Assembly (NCBI GenBank): GCA_029783825.1
Contig: JAREIK010016253.1
Coordinates: forward strand, 149,001 to 213,000
DNA: 64,000 bases
Direction: 5' to 3'
DNA from: Sapria himalayana
Taxonomy: Eukaryota; Streptophyta; Magnoliopsida; Malpighiales; Rafflesiaceae
The notes under the pieces were generated by a model. That model saw nothing but the letters and a program-made list of their open reading frames with translations. It was not told the origin of the DNA and did not search any database. Both the position numbers and the translations under genes were made by a program. Below are positions 24,708 through 36,059 of this stretch, piece after piece (position 1 is the first letter of the stretch; every line of letters begins with the position of its first letter).

Positions 24708-25628
24708 CTAATTAATATTTTTAGTCTTTCTAATATAAGGAAAATCCTTACTATCCAGTTTTAAAATTCCAGTAAATTTTTTTTGTAAACTCTCTTCATT
24801 ATATTCCTGATCACCTTTCTTTCTTGCCTCTTTAGCTAATATATCCGCTAATGCATTCACTTCTTTGAAAATGTGCTTTATAGAAAAGTTTAGAGAGTTC
24901 ATATCATGTAGAATATTCTCTATGTCATCTTCATATCTCCACATCTTTGTCTGCTTTGTGATTAAATTTACAACAATTTTTGAATCTATTTGAATATCTA
25001 TATTTTTAATTTCTAAATTTCTACATAACTTAATTCCCTCTCTTAAAGCTAATATCTCAGCAGGGATGGCCTAGGATTTTTTTTTCTCCAATTATTACAC
25101 CATGTAAACGGTAAGCCTAAAAATTTAGCTTCTATTAAGTTTGTTTTATTTATTATATCATTAAAGTGAGACATTCCTCCTTTATTAGGTGTCCTACCAC
25201 TATTCTTTTCTTTAATACTTCTAACTATATTAAAATCTCCACCGATGATCCAATGCTTTTTTTCCATCGAAATTTTTTTCATTTCCTTCCATAATTCTTT
25301 TCTCTCCACTTTTGTTTTTTTGCATAAATTATTGTTATTATTTCATTTTCATCTTGACTTAAACTAAAGTTTATTAGTTGATTAGTTTCTTTTAATATTT
25401 TTATATGTAAATTATCTTTCCATAAAATCTAGATTTTTCCATTATTATTAATATAGCCATTTTCAAATCCTAATAATTCTTTATAATAGTTTAGCTGGAC
25501 TCTATCCACCATAGGTTCAGCTATCGAAATGAGATTAATTTTATGCATATATATTAGTTTTTTTATTCTATTTCTTGAGGCGGGGGTTTGCTATTCCCCT
25601 TAATATTCCAATATATGTAATTATACAT
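24708..25628 (-). pseudogene. ORF2 remnant of LINE copy 2: endonuclease joined to RNase H
   Basis: Reading on the minus strand, ORF2 starts at ATG 25628-25626, overlapping the ORF1 stop by 8 nt. The endonuclease half shows WNI, AEPMV, GGDFNIV (within 25309-25200) and FTWCNNW near 25095. The frame then meets ALREGIKLC of the RNase H domain near 25070 and continues as KHIFKEVNALADILA (24708-24944). About 2.5 kb present in copy 1 (rest of endonuclease, reverse transcriptase, zinc region, start of RNase H) is missing. Further frameshifts lie in the endonuclease. Confidence 0.87.
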
Positions 25629-26965
25629 TCCTTATGGATTTAGCTTGTACTCTAGTGGTGCATTTAGTTTCGTATATCTTATTCAAATGTTTTTTTTTCA
25701 TGTTTCTAGGTTTTCTTAGTGAGCTTAGTTCATGTTCTTTCTCCTCTTTCCATTCCTTACCCAATTGAATGGCCGTTATTTTTAGTTCTTCAATTGCCCA
25801 ATCTATATTTCCCATTTTTTGTTTAAGCTTAAGTTTTTCTATATTAATATCATCATTATTGATTCTATTTTTCTGCTTATTGTCTTCCCCATCCGTATAG
25901 AGGGAAGTCAAGCTTTTTATTTCTGATTCATCATCTGAATCCTCTTCCACAAGCACTGCCCATCTTTTATTTTTTTGTTTCTTATTTTTCATTTTAATTC
26001 TGGTTCTCCTATTTAGTTCTGAGATTTCTTTCATCATTTCTCTCCTTTTAGCATTTTTTGTGGATTCTATTCTTGCCTCCTCATTATTCTGTATATTATA
26101 TTCAATTAATTTTAGTTCTTCAATTTCATTATTCTGTATATCTGTTTGGGCAGTAGGTTGAAGTTTTTTTTTTGATATTTAACCATTTCTCCTTTACTTT
26201 CGATTGCTCTTTTCTTCTCTTCTAATTTCTATTTATTTTCATTTCTTTTTTTTATTAACCAAACATACCTCTAGAGCATGCCGCATCTTTCTGCAACATG
26301 CACAAAATGGAGAGAGGTATTCTGGAACAACAGCTTGCCAAAAACCACCTCCCTCTATGTTTCCAATCGAGATACGGTGAGGGAGAGTTTTCTGTAAGTC
26401 CACCTCTACACAAATTCTTGCAACACTCTGTCTAGAGTGTTGCCGTAAAACCATCAAGAAGAAGAGGAGAGCCCAAAACATACGCAATACGATATAATGC
26501 CATTTTATCAAAGTAATTAATCGGGAGCATAGGTAATAGAATCCATACCAGAGCCAACGACGATTCTTCCTTTGTGTTGAATTCTGGAGTCCATTTGAAG
26601 GTTCTCATGTGGTATCCCATGATATACCAAACACCTTTCAGTCATAAACAATGGAAATCCTCCTCAGAATGAAGTTGCAGTAACACATGTTTCTCATCAA
26701 TCAGCCCGATTTTAATCAATGTTTTGAGTTTCAATGATTCAAAGAATGCCCTAATATCATCAATACAGGGCCTTCCATGTGAAAATTTCTCCACAATAGT
26801 GTGTGTATGAGTTGCAGAGAGCTTGTGAACTTCCTAGGCCGAGAAGAATATCGAGGGTTCCTCGATATTTTTTGCATGATTTTGCGAGGAGTTCGCAATA
26901 AGGGGCACAGTCTTTCTAATAAAATCAGAAAAGGATTTCTTATTAACTAAGTAATCCAATTCCAT
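25621..26965 (-). pseudogene. ORF1 of LINE copy 2 (DUF4283 and CCHC), broken
   Basis: The start ATG is at 26965-26963 on the minus strand, reading MELDYLVNKKSFSDFIRK. DUF4283 text includes EKFSHGRP, MRTFKWTPEFN and VWILLPMLPINYF. The zinc knuckle is CACCRKMRHALEVC, where Gly of the usual GH pair is replaced by Arg. The lysine-rich tail ends in TRVQAKSIRNV at 25621. Stops and a short duplication-type frameshift near 26440 separate the pieces. The order and spacing match copy 1. Confidence 0.88.
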
Positions 26966-27096
26966 TAAAATCAGCTTAAAACTTGCTTTTTCTTCCACCA
27001 AAATTGTAGATTTCTCTCTCTAGAAAATATGTTTCTCTCTCTAGAAAGTTGAGAGCGTTTCAAGAGCATTCCTTTGTGAATATTATTTTTATATTC

Positions 27097-27289
27097 TTCT
27101 TATATCTATCTATATTTCTTTTTATATACCTATTTATATATTTTTTATTTGTATATATATTTATTTATATATCTGTCTATTAGACTATCTGTCTATCGAT
27201 CTATCTATGTATCTATCTATTTTTGATTCTATCTATCAATCTAACTATCTTTCTACCTATCTATATATTGAACTATCTAGCTATTGATT

Positions 27290-27326
<37 letters not shown>

Positions 27327-27461
27327 CTATCTATCTGTCTATCTATGTATCCTTCTATTTGTCTATCAATCTATTTGTCTATCTACCTATCTATCTACCT
27401 ATTTATCTATTTATTTATCTATCTATTTATCTATCTATTTATCTTTGTATCTATCTATCTA

Positions 27462-27493
<32 letters not shown>

Positions 27494-27540
27494 CCTATTT
27501 ATCTTCTTATTTATTTATCAATTTATCTATCTATCTATAT
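27097..27540. repeat. TATC satellite array 5 (right of LINE copy 2)
   Basis: Continuation of array 4 after the LINE. Its first 85 bp re-state text already present just left of the LINE (about 23373-23461), including a shared CTATTTATATATTTT word. It contains (TG)n(TA)n at about 27290-27326. Confidence 0.9.
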
Positions 27541-27543
27541 GGC

Positions 27544-27703
27544 ATCCATATATAAAGTACCATCCACATAAGTGTGCATTGTTATTTCTTTTGAAATGAA
27601 GTTTTGTTTGTAATATGCTGGTTCGAAGTCATTAATGATGAGGTATGTTTGGTAGAATGCAATTTAGAAATAATAGTTGTAAATAATATTAGATTCATTT
27701 GAA
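27544..27703 (+). repeat. 160-bp direct repeat, copy B
   Basis: Near-identical to 23071-23230. It is followed at 27704-27790 by about 85 bp that resemble the 3' part of the CACTA TNP1 gene at 47155-47240. Confidence 0.93.
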
Positions 27704-27785
27704 GGAAGAAATACAAGAAATGAAAGAATAGAATGATGAGATGAAATAAATTAAAAATACAATGCAAATGCAGATGTCCTAAATG
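27695..27785 (+). pseudogene. Fragment of CACTA TNP1 3' exon
   Basis: The sequence reads roughly QEMKE, NDEMK, IKN, QMQMS with interspersed stops. It aligns by eye with the coiled-coil tail of the TNP1-like gene at 47155-47245, where QMKEMNDEMKEIKN is seen. It places a CACTA gene piece directly against the TATC satellite. Confidence 0.7.
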
Positions 27786-27789
27786 TAGT

Positions 27790-28260
27790 GATATCTTTCT
27801 ATTTGTCTTTATGTGTTTCTATCAATATTTTATGTGTATATAGCTTTCTATTTGTATAATAATCTATCTATTTAATTATCTATTTGTTTATTTTTCTATC
27901 AGTCAAGATATATTATTTGCTATATATCTATAAGCCTATATGTCTCTCTATCTATATGTTTAAATGTCTATCTATATATCTATATATCTTGATATCTGTC
28001 TATCAATATATTAGTCGATCTATCTAACTCTCTATTTCCTATCTTGACTATATTTCTATATATCTATCTGTATATTTATTTATCTACCTATTTATATATT
28101 TTTTATTTGTATATATATTTATTTATATATCTGTCTATTAGACTATCTGTCTATCGATCTATCTATGTATCTATCTATTTTTGAATCTATCTATCAAAGT
28201 AACTATCTTTCTACCTATCTATCTATTTAACTATCTATCTATTGAACTATCTATCTATTG

Positions 28261-28302
<42 letters not shown>

Positions 28303-30270
28303 ATGTATCCTTCTATTTGTCTATCTACATATCTATCTACCTATTTATCTACTTATTTACCTATATATTTATCTTTGTATCTATTTATCTATCTATCTAT
28401 CTATCAGTCTATATGTATTTTAGTCTTTCAATCAATTAATCTATATAACTATCTATTAGTATATATATCTATTTATATATCTATCTATCAATCTCACTAT
28501 CTATCTCTCTATCTAACTAACTATCTATCAATCTACCTATATGCAAATCAGTCTTTTTGTCTAAATTATAGCTATATATCAATCTACCTATATGTATTTT
28601 AGACTTTCTATCTATCTATCTATTTGTATATCTATATATATTTCTATATGTATATCTATGTATCTATGTATCAATCAATCAATCTATCTTTCTATATGTG
28701 TATCTATGCATTTGTGTATCTATCTATCTACTTTTTAACAACCATTTTATCTGTATATCTCTATATCAGTGTATCTATCTATCAATCTATCTATTTGTAT
28801 ATATGTCTATATGTCTATTTGTCTATTTATCTATTAGTCTATTTTCCTATCTATCTAACTAACTATCTATCTATCTATCTATTTATCTGTATGTCTATCT
28901 TTCATTATGTCTATTTATTCTATATGTCTATATGTCTGATAATCCATTTATGTAATAATCTATGAATATATCATTGTATCAGTCTATATGTCTATATGTC
29001 TATATGCCTATCAATCTATCTATTTATATGTCTATCGATCTATCTGTTTATTTATCTATCTGTTTACCAGTCTATCTATCAAATGTCTATCTATGTATAT
29101 ATTTATCTACTACCTATCTATTTGTCTATTTGGCTATCTATCTATTTTTCTTTTTGTATATCTATTAATTTATCTTTATCAGTTTAACTAACTACTTCTC
29201 AATCTTTATATATATATATATATATATCTATCTATCTATCTTTATATTTATATTTCTATTTGAATATATTTTTATATATTTACCTATCTATATGTATGTC
29301 TTTCTGTTAGTCTATCTGTCTATATGTCGAATTATCAAACTATATGTCTTTTTAGGTGTTTGTATGTCTATCTCTCTATCTATCTAATTATATAACTATC
29401 TATCTATATGTCTATTTGTGAATCTATGTGTTTATATGTCTATCTAATTATCTATCAAATTTTTTTTCTAATTGTCTATTTATCTATATATCTAACTATC
29501 TACCTATCTATTTGTCTATCTTTCTATTTGTCTATCTATCAATCTTTCTGTAGGTCTATCTATAAATTTTAGAATATATCTATGTATCTTTCTATATGTC
29601 TATCTATCAATCTATCTATTTGTCTATCTATCTAGCTATCTAATTGACTAAATATCTATAAGTTTAAATGCTTATTTATTTGTTTATCTCTATGTCTATA
29701 TGTCTATTTGTCTTTCTATTTATCTATCTATCTAAGTCTCTATTTGTCTATCTATCTATCTGTCTGTCTGTCTATCTATCTATCTATATATCTATCTATG
29801 TGTCTATCTATCAATCTATCTATTTTTCTATATGTCTATCTATTTATCTATCTTTCTGTCATTCTATATATATTAATCTATTTGTTTATCTATTTGTCAA
29901 TCAATCTATTTATCTATGTATCTTTATTTTTGTATATCTGTCTATTTATCTATTTGTTTATCTATCTATCTATTTATATGTCTATCTATCTATTTATTTG
30001 TCTATCTATCTATTTAACTATCTATCTGTTTAACTATCTATCTATTTATCTGTCTATTTTCTTATATGTCAATCTCTCATTCTATATATATGTATATTTA
30101 TTTATCTATCTATCTTTCTATCTATCTCTATAGTTATTTATTTATCTATTTATCTATCTATTTATCTTTCTCTCACTATCTATTTCTCTTTATATTATAT
30201 ATATATATATATATATCTTTATCTATCTAACTATTTGTATATATTTCTATATATTTACCTATCTATCTGT
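27790..30270. repeat. TATC satellite array 6
   Basis: About 2.5 kb of degenerate TATC with (TA)n tracts at about 28265-28300, 29210-29227 and 30198-30216. It stops exactly at a CACTA terminus (30276). The plus strand is open in several frames, giving YLSI-type repeats that are not genes. Confidence 0.95.
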
Positions 30271-30275
30271 ATGTA

Positions 30276-30700
30276 CACTACAAAAAAATCCCAAATAACT
30301 AGAAAAAATTCCCTAGCCAAATGAAGGTTTTTTGTCGTTAAACGGGATATAGCGATGGATTAACGATGGAAGCTTTCCCAATCTTAAGTGCTTGTCGCAA
30401 AAAATTAGCGAGGGAAAGAGATCCTAGCTAAAATTTTATCGACAATAATATCCCTAGCTAAAATATTAATTTCCCTAGCTAAATTAGCAAGGGAAAATTC
30501 CCTAGCTAAATGAGGCTTTTCCGTCGCTAAACTTATATAATGATGGAAACTTTCCTAATCTAAAGTGCTCGTCACAAAAATTAGTGATAGAAATAGCTCC
30601 TAGCTAATGTTTTAGCGATGGAAATATCCCTAGCTAAAATAATAATTTTTCTATTTAAATTAGCAAGGGAATTTTATTTTTTTATTTTTCAAAATATTTA
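30276..30700 (+). mobile_element. CACTA left terminus 1 with subterminal repeats
   Basis: It starts CACTACAAAAAAATCCC. Two subterminal repeats about 189 bp apart follow, starting near 30311 and 30500. Each contains CCCTAGCTAAA-type and AGCGATGGAA-type words in both orientations. Such dense short motifs are where CACTA transposase-associated proteins bind in the known En/Spm elements. These particular words differ from the En/Spm motif and may be specific to this family. Confidence 0.8.
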
Positions 30701-31060
30701 TATTTTTATATTAAATTGAATTAAAACTGAAACTATACATAATAATTTATGATTAACAAAAAATAAAATCATTTAATTAATTATTCTAATTTAATAATTT
30801 ACATAATTCAAACAAAAACATAACAAAATTGTATTTCATTTTATTCATCAATGTATCTACCTACAACACATAATATATAATCTATCCATCCATTGACGTT
30901 GATTTCATTCTCTCTGCTCATCCGATCACTATCTTTCTACTGCGACAAAGCTGTCCAACTTGCAATTCTTCATGTCTAGTGAAAAATCCTTTCACTTATA
31001 CAATCTTCATATGGGGAATAATATGGTACCATATCTATACAAAATTTAAAGCAGCCAATA
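30700..31060 (+). repeat. Module copy i
   Basis: About 360 bp related to 33190-33560 and 34440-34850. Shared words include ATTCATCAATGTATCTACC, CTCTGCTCATCCGATCA, GACAAAGCTGTCC and CACTTATA. Each copy is followed by a 23-bp TATA-type minisatellite. No reading frame is conserved. Confidence 0.85.
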
Positions 31061-31089
31061 AAATCAAAATAAATTAATAAAAAAAGTTT

Positions 31090-32190
31090 TGTTTAGATAA
31101 ATATATAATACTGCAGTATATATGTACATATATACTACAATCTATATGTACATATATACTAGCATTTCACATGTTACATATTTTACTGTAGTATATCTAC
31201 ATATATACTTTAGTATTATATATACATATATACTGAGTACATATATACTCGGTATATACGTACATTTAATACTGCAGTATTATATGTACATATAATACTA
31301 CAGTATTATATGTACATATATTGTAGTATATATATATGTACGTATATATCGAGTATATATACATATATACTGTAATATATATGTGCGTATATACTAAGTA
31401 TATACGTACGTATATACCAAGTATATGCATGTATATACCGAGTATATATTTACGTATATAAAGAGTATATAGTACTTATAAACATAGTATATAGTACGTA
31501 TATACCAAGTATATAGTACGTATATACCGAGTATATACGTATATACCTAGTATATATGAACGTATATATTGAGTATATATGCACGTATATACTGAGTATA
31601 TATGCACGTATATACTGAGTTTATATGCACATATATACTGAGTATAAACTTACGTATATACTGAGTATATATGTACATATAATACTACAGTATTATTTGT
31701 ACATATACTACAGTATATATGTATGTATATACTATAGTATATACGTGCGTATATACTATAGTATATATGTGCTTATATACTGAGGATATAAGTGCATATA
31801 TACTGAGTATATATGTGCATATATACTGAGTATATATGTGCATATATACTAAGTATATACGTGCGTATATACCAAGTTTATAATACGTATATACCGAGTT
31901 TATAATACGTATATACTGAATTTATATGCACGTATATACCGAGTTTATAAGTACGTATATACCAAGTATATATACACGTATATACTGAGTATATATGCAT
32001 GTATTTACTGAGTTTATATGCACCTATATACTGAATATATATGTATGTATATACTGAGTATATATGTACATATAATACTGTAGTATATATGTACTTGGTA
32101 TATACGTACGTATATACTAAGTATATACACACTTTATACCATAGTATATATGTACTTATATACTACAGTATTATATATACATATATATAA
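31090..32190. repeat. 23-bp palindromic minisatellite array
   Basis: About 1.1 kb of a 23-bp unit such as ACGTATATACTGAGTATATATGC, exact at about 31581-31630 and degenerate elsewhere. It consists of TATATAC and GTATATA half-sites around GAG or a related centre, and would form hairpins. Shorter arrays of the same unit occur at 33590-33790, 33940-34060, 34880-35080 and 48290-48440. Confidence 0.9.
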
Positions 32191-32227
32191 TCACATAGCC
32201 TCAGATGACACAAAACTGTGACAAATT

Positions 32228-32470
32228 AGTATTATCTCATTTATACTTTACAAAGATGGCATAAAACTTCACTATCAACATAAATAAGAAATATGAAGAT
32301 TATTTAAATTTTGGAAAATATCTTTGAAAACAATTAGAGAAAAACCTAGAAGATGAGCCATGAGCCAAGCTTGGAACATCAAAGTTAACATCTTGCCTCC
32401 CCGCAACTAGAACTCTCTCCCAGTCCCAAGGCTAATAAGGGGGTTGCTCTTCCCAACCATGCCTAAGCTG
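32228..32470 (+). repeat. Inverted duplicate of 48025-48268, left copy
   Basis: Clear reverse-complement match to 48025-48268. Shared words include ATCAAAGTT, TTGCCTCCC and AAGGGGGTTGCTCT. Both copies border the 23-bp minisatellite on their outer side, so a larger mirrored block is implied. The function is unknown; it could be a CACTA exon or an untranslated segment. Confidence 0.85.
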
Positions 32471-32724
32471 ACAAGCTAATAAAAGTACTAGAAGATGAAA
32501 TAGAGATTGATCGTCTATAGTAATAACCCTGAACAAATCAATAAGAAACTTGAACATAAAAAAATGGAGCACTCCACCAAGCTAATGAGTAACACAAAAT
32601 GATGAAAAAATTATTTGAATAATAATTTTGAATAACTACAATCTAAGCAACCCTTATCTTACATAGTTAAAATAAAAATATAACAAAATTTTATTATATC
32701 TTATTCATCAATATATCTACCAGC

Positions 32725-33180
32725 CACTACAAGAAAAATCTCATATAGCTAGGGACTATTCCCTAGCTATATGGGAAATTTCCATCGCTAAATGGTAAAT
32801 AGCGATGGAATACCAACGGATCATGTCCCTTTCTAAAGTGCTTCTAGCTAAATTTTAGCTACGAAATTTTCCATAGCTAAAAAATTAGCGATGGAAAATT
32901 CCCATGATAAAAAAGAAAATTCATTGCTAAAATAGTAATATAAACGAAATATTCCATCGCTAAACAAAAATACAATGCCTGAATCCCTAGCTAAATTCTT
33001 TAGCATTAGAAAATTAACGACGGAATATCCGTCGCTAATTTTAATATTTTTATAGCAAAATAGCTAGGGAAATTTCCTTCTCTAAATTATTGAGGGATTT
33101 TTCCCTCGCTAATTTAGCTAGAAATTTTTTCTAGCTATTTTAATTTCAAAAAAATTTACAGAATTTAAAAAATTTTAAAA
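32725..33180 (+). mobile_element. CACTA left terminus 2 with subterminal repeats
   Basis: A perfect CACTACAAGAAAAA terminus, followed by a dense set of TAGCTAGGGA, TTCCATCGCTAAA and CCCTAGCTA motifs to about 33150. It follows a partial module (about 32640-32724) that breaks at CTACC, exactly where the full modules continue. This end was therefore joined or inserted within a module copy. Confidence 0.85.
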
Positions 33181-33189
33181 TTTTTTAAT

Positions 33190-34330
33190 TAAATAATTAA
33201 TGTTTAAATCATATTGAATAAAAATTGAAACTATAAATAATTTATAATAAACAAAAAATAAAATCAATTAATATCTTATTCAAATTCAATATTTTACATA
33301 ATTGAAACAAAAAATAACAATCTTTTATTTTTATTCATCAATGTATCTACCAACATTGCATGAAGTATAATATATCCATACATTGATGTTGCTTTCTCTC
33401 CCTCTGCTCATCCGATCATCATTTTTCTACTGTGACAAAGCTGTCCGAGTCACGACACGTAATGTCTAGTAAAAAATCCTATCACTTATAGAAGCTTTGT
33501 ATGAGGAACACTATGATATCATATCTGTAAGAAAATTAAACCACTCTAGCATATGTTTTGATACATATATAATCTTGCCGCATATATGTAAATATATACT
33601 AGCAATTAACTCGTAAATATATTACTATAGTATATGTACATATAAACAACAATATTAAGTGTACATATAAACTGAGCACAAATATACTCAAATTATATGT
33701 ACATAAAATACTGCAGTATTATATGTACGTATACATATAATACTACATTTATTCGTACATATAATACATATATTATATTACTACATATAATGACTTCTTT
33801 CGTACGTAAGTACCTCATTAGGTGCTATTGCTGCTGCTCCCGTTGCCGCTCCTACCCCTGCTGCAATTGCTGCTGTCGCTGCCACTCCTACCCCTGCTGC
33901 CATTGCTGCTATCACTGCCACTCCTACCACTACTGTCATTGTAGTATTATGCGTACATATATACCGAGTAGATATATATTCAGTATATATGTACATAAAA
34001 TAATGCAGAATTATATGTATGTATATATTGAGTATATACATATGTATATACCACATTTGTTGCAGTTCCTACTGCTCCCACTATCACTGTAGCCCCTGTC
34101 GCTGTTGCCACTGCCACCGCGGCTACTACCGGTGCTGCCATCGCTGCCGGTGCAGCCGGTGCTGTGGCTGCTGCCGGTGCTGCCTTTACTGCCGCCGCTG
34201 CCGTTGCTGCCATTGTAGCCAGTGCTGCCGCCGATGCTGACGCCACCACTAATGCCACCACTGCCTCGGCTACCTCGCCTACCTCTGCTGTTGCCACCAC
34301 AGATGTGGCTATCGCTTCTGATAATATGCT
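33190..34330 (+). repeat. Module copy ii with minisatellite and triplet array
   Basis: Module text occupies 33190-33560. A TATA-type minisatellite (33590-33790) follows, then a GCTGCTGCC/ACTACC triplet array (33821-33943), another short minisatellite and a second triplet array (34061-34316). The triplet arrays are conspicuously GC-rich in AT-rich surroundings. They give alanine-rich or cysteine-rich open frames on both strands, which I do not regard as genes. Confidence 0.85.
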
Positions 34331-34439
34331 TTTACATACCTATAATAAGCTAAAACTCAACCCAAAAATTCGGAGAAACACAAATATATTCACAGATATA
34401 TAAAAAAAGTTAATATAGAATTGAAAAACACAAATTAAA

Positions 34440-35350
34440 ATTGATTGTCATATAGTTTAAACAAAAATTTAATTAAATAATTTAATATTTTTAAATTAAA
34501 TTTTATAAAAATAGAAACTATAAATGAAACTTTTAAATTAAACAAAAAAAATTCATTTAATAACTTATTCTAATATAATATTTTAAATAACTAAAACAAA
34601 AAAAATAACAAAAAATATGTTACATCTTATTAATCAATGTACCCACCGACTGTGCATAAAGTATAATCAATCTATGCATTGACATTTATTTCTTTCTCTC
34701 TGCTCCTCCGATCACCAACTTTCTGCTGTGAAAAAGCTGTCCAAGTCACAGTTCGTCATATCTGTTGAAAAATCCCTTAACTTATACGAGCTTGGTATGG
34801 GAAATAATGTGGTACCATATTTGTAAGAAATTTAAACCATTCAATCAAATTAAAATAAATAAAAAAACTTATGTTTTGTTAAATATATATTACTATAGTA
34901 AATATGTACATATATACTAGCATTTCACTCATACATATAGTACTATAGTATATGTACATATAAACTACAGTAATATGCGTACATATATACTGAGTACATA
35001 TATGCTCAGTATATATGTACATAAAATATTGTAGTATTATTATAGGTATGTAAATACTGACTATATACGTACGTATATACCGCATTTGTTGTCATTGTTG
35101 CTGCTTCTACCGTCGCTACTGCTGCTGCTGCCCCTGCCACTACCGCCGCTGCCGCCAATGCTGCTGATGGTGCTGCCGGTGCTACCGCTGCTGCTGCCAC
35201 TATAGATGGTGCTGCCGTAGTTACCACCTTTGCCACTCTACCTGTGCGGCCGGTGCTGCAGGTGCTGCCGTCGCTACCGCTGCTACCTGCTACCACAGCT
35301 ACCGGCGCTACCACCACTACAATTACTGCTGGTGCCTCCACTACTACTGC
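34440..35350 (+). repeat. Module copy iii with minisatellite and triplet array
   Basis: Third copy of the module (34440-34850), about 1.25 kb after copy ii. It is followed by the minisatellite (34880-35080) and a GCTGCC-type triplet array (35086-35350). The order module, minisatellite, triplets matches copy ii, so the whole unit was tandemly duplicated. Confidence 0.85.
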
Positions 35351-36059
35351 TTACAAAATAAAATCCAACATTATTCATGTTTTTATATAAAATTATATGC
35401 AAGATATAATGCACCTTACTTTATAAATCACATTTTAGAAAAATCTTGCCATGTAGGCTCTTTAAAAACTACACTTGAATTTTAAAAACAAAGAATAAAA
35501 TTAATGATAAGAATAAAACTTAATTATTTGAGTGGACTCGTATAAACAAGACAACTAGAAAATTAGGAGATACAATTATTAATATTAAATATTTTTCATA
35601 TTGATTATTTTGACCATCAATTTATCCTTAAGTATTAGGTCTCATCTCATTAGGCAATAAATCTCAAAAATAACATCATTAAAACACACATATAAATTCA
35701 AGTTTAACAAAAACTATAATAATTCAAAATAAAAGTCAATACATGATATTTTATTCTTGGCCTAGAATAATAATTTTCATCATTGTTTGTATACAAAAGC
35801 ACACAAAGCCAAGATTATTAAATATGCAACAAAACATAAACTTCACCTCACTAAATCTAATAAAAATTTCAAAATAAAATATATTTGTGCAAAAAGAATA
35901 CAAAAATAACTAATCTTTATTAAAATATATAAGGACCTACAATAAAAGTATGATGATAATGACCATACCTAGCACATGAGGTTCCTAATTGACATAGGAT
36001 CTAAGAGAGTTTGATATCTCGAACTCAAGGGCTATTATCTTTGGAGAAAGATATTTACC
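35351..36059. other. AT-rich DNA, no recognised feature
   Basis: No open frame or repeat that I can assign. Confidence 0.7.

Larger units (their letters stand above)
23462..27053 (-). mobile_element. LINE copy 2, internally deleted, minus strand
   Basis: Same family as the LINE at 7486-14285. On the plus strand it begins with eight T (the A tail, 23462-23469) and the 3'-end block CCCTCTCTTTTGGCGGAGG near 23507. It ends with the 5' UTR boxes (about 27010-27047) and GTTGAG at 27048-27053, which matches the CTCAAC 5' end of copy 1. It is only 3.6 kb because the whole reverse transcriptase is deleted, with a junction near 25070. About 43 bp of non-satellite DNA (27054-27096) follows. This may be additional 5' end missing from copy 1. 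Confidence 0.9.

Noticed and set aside
33697..35341. Cys-rich and Ala-rich open frames on both strands
   Set aside because: They coincide exactly with GCT/GCC triplet arrays and minisatellite. Either strand is open because of composition, and no frame is conserved between the array copies.
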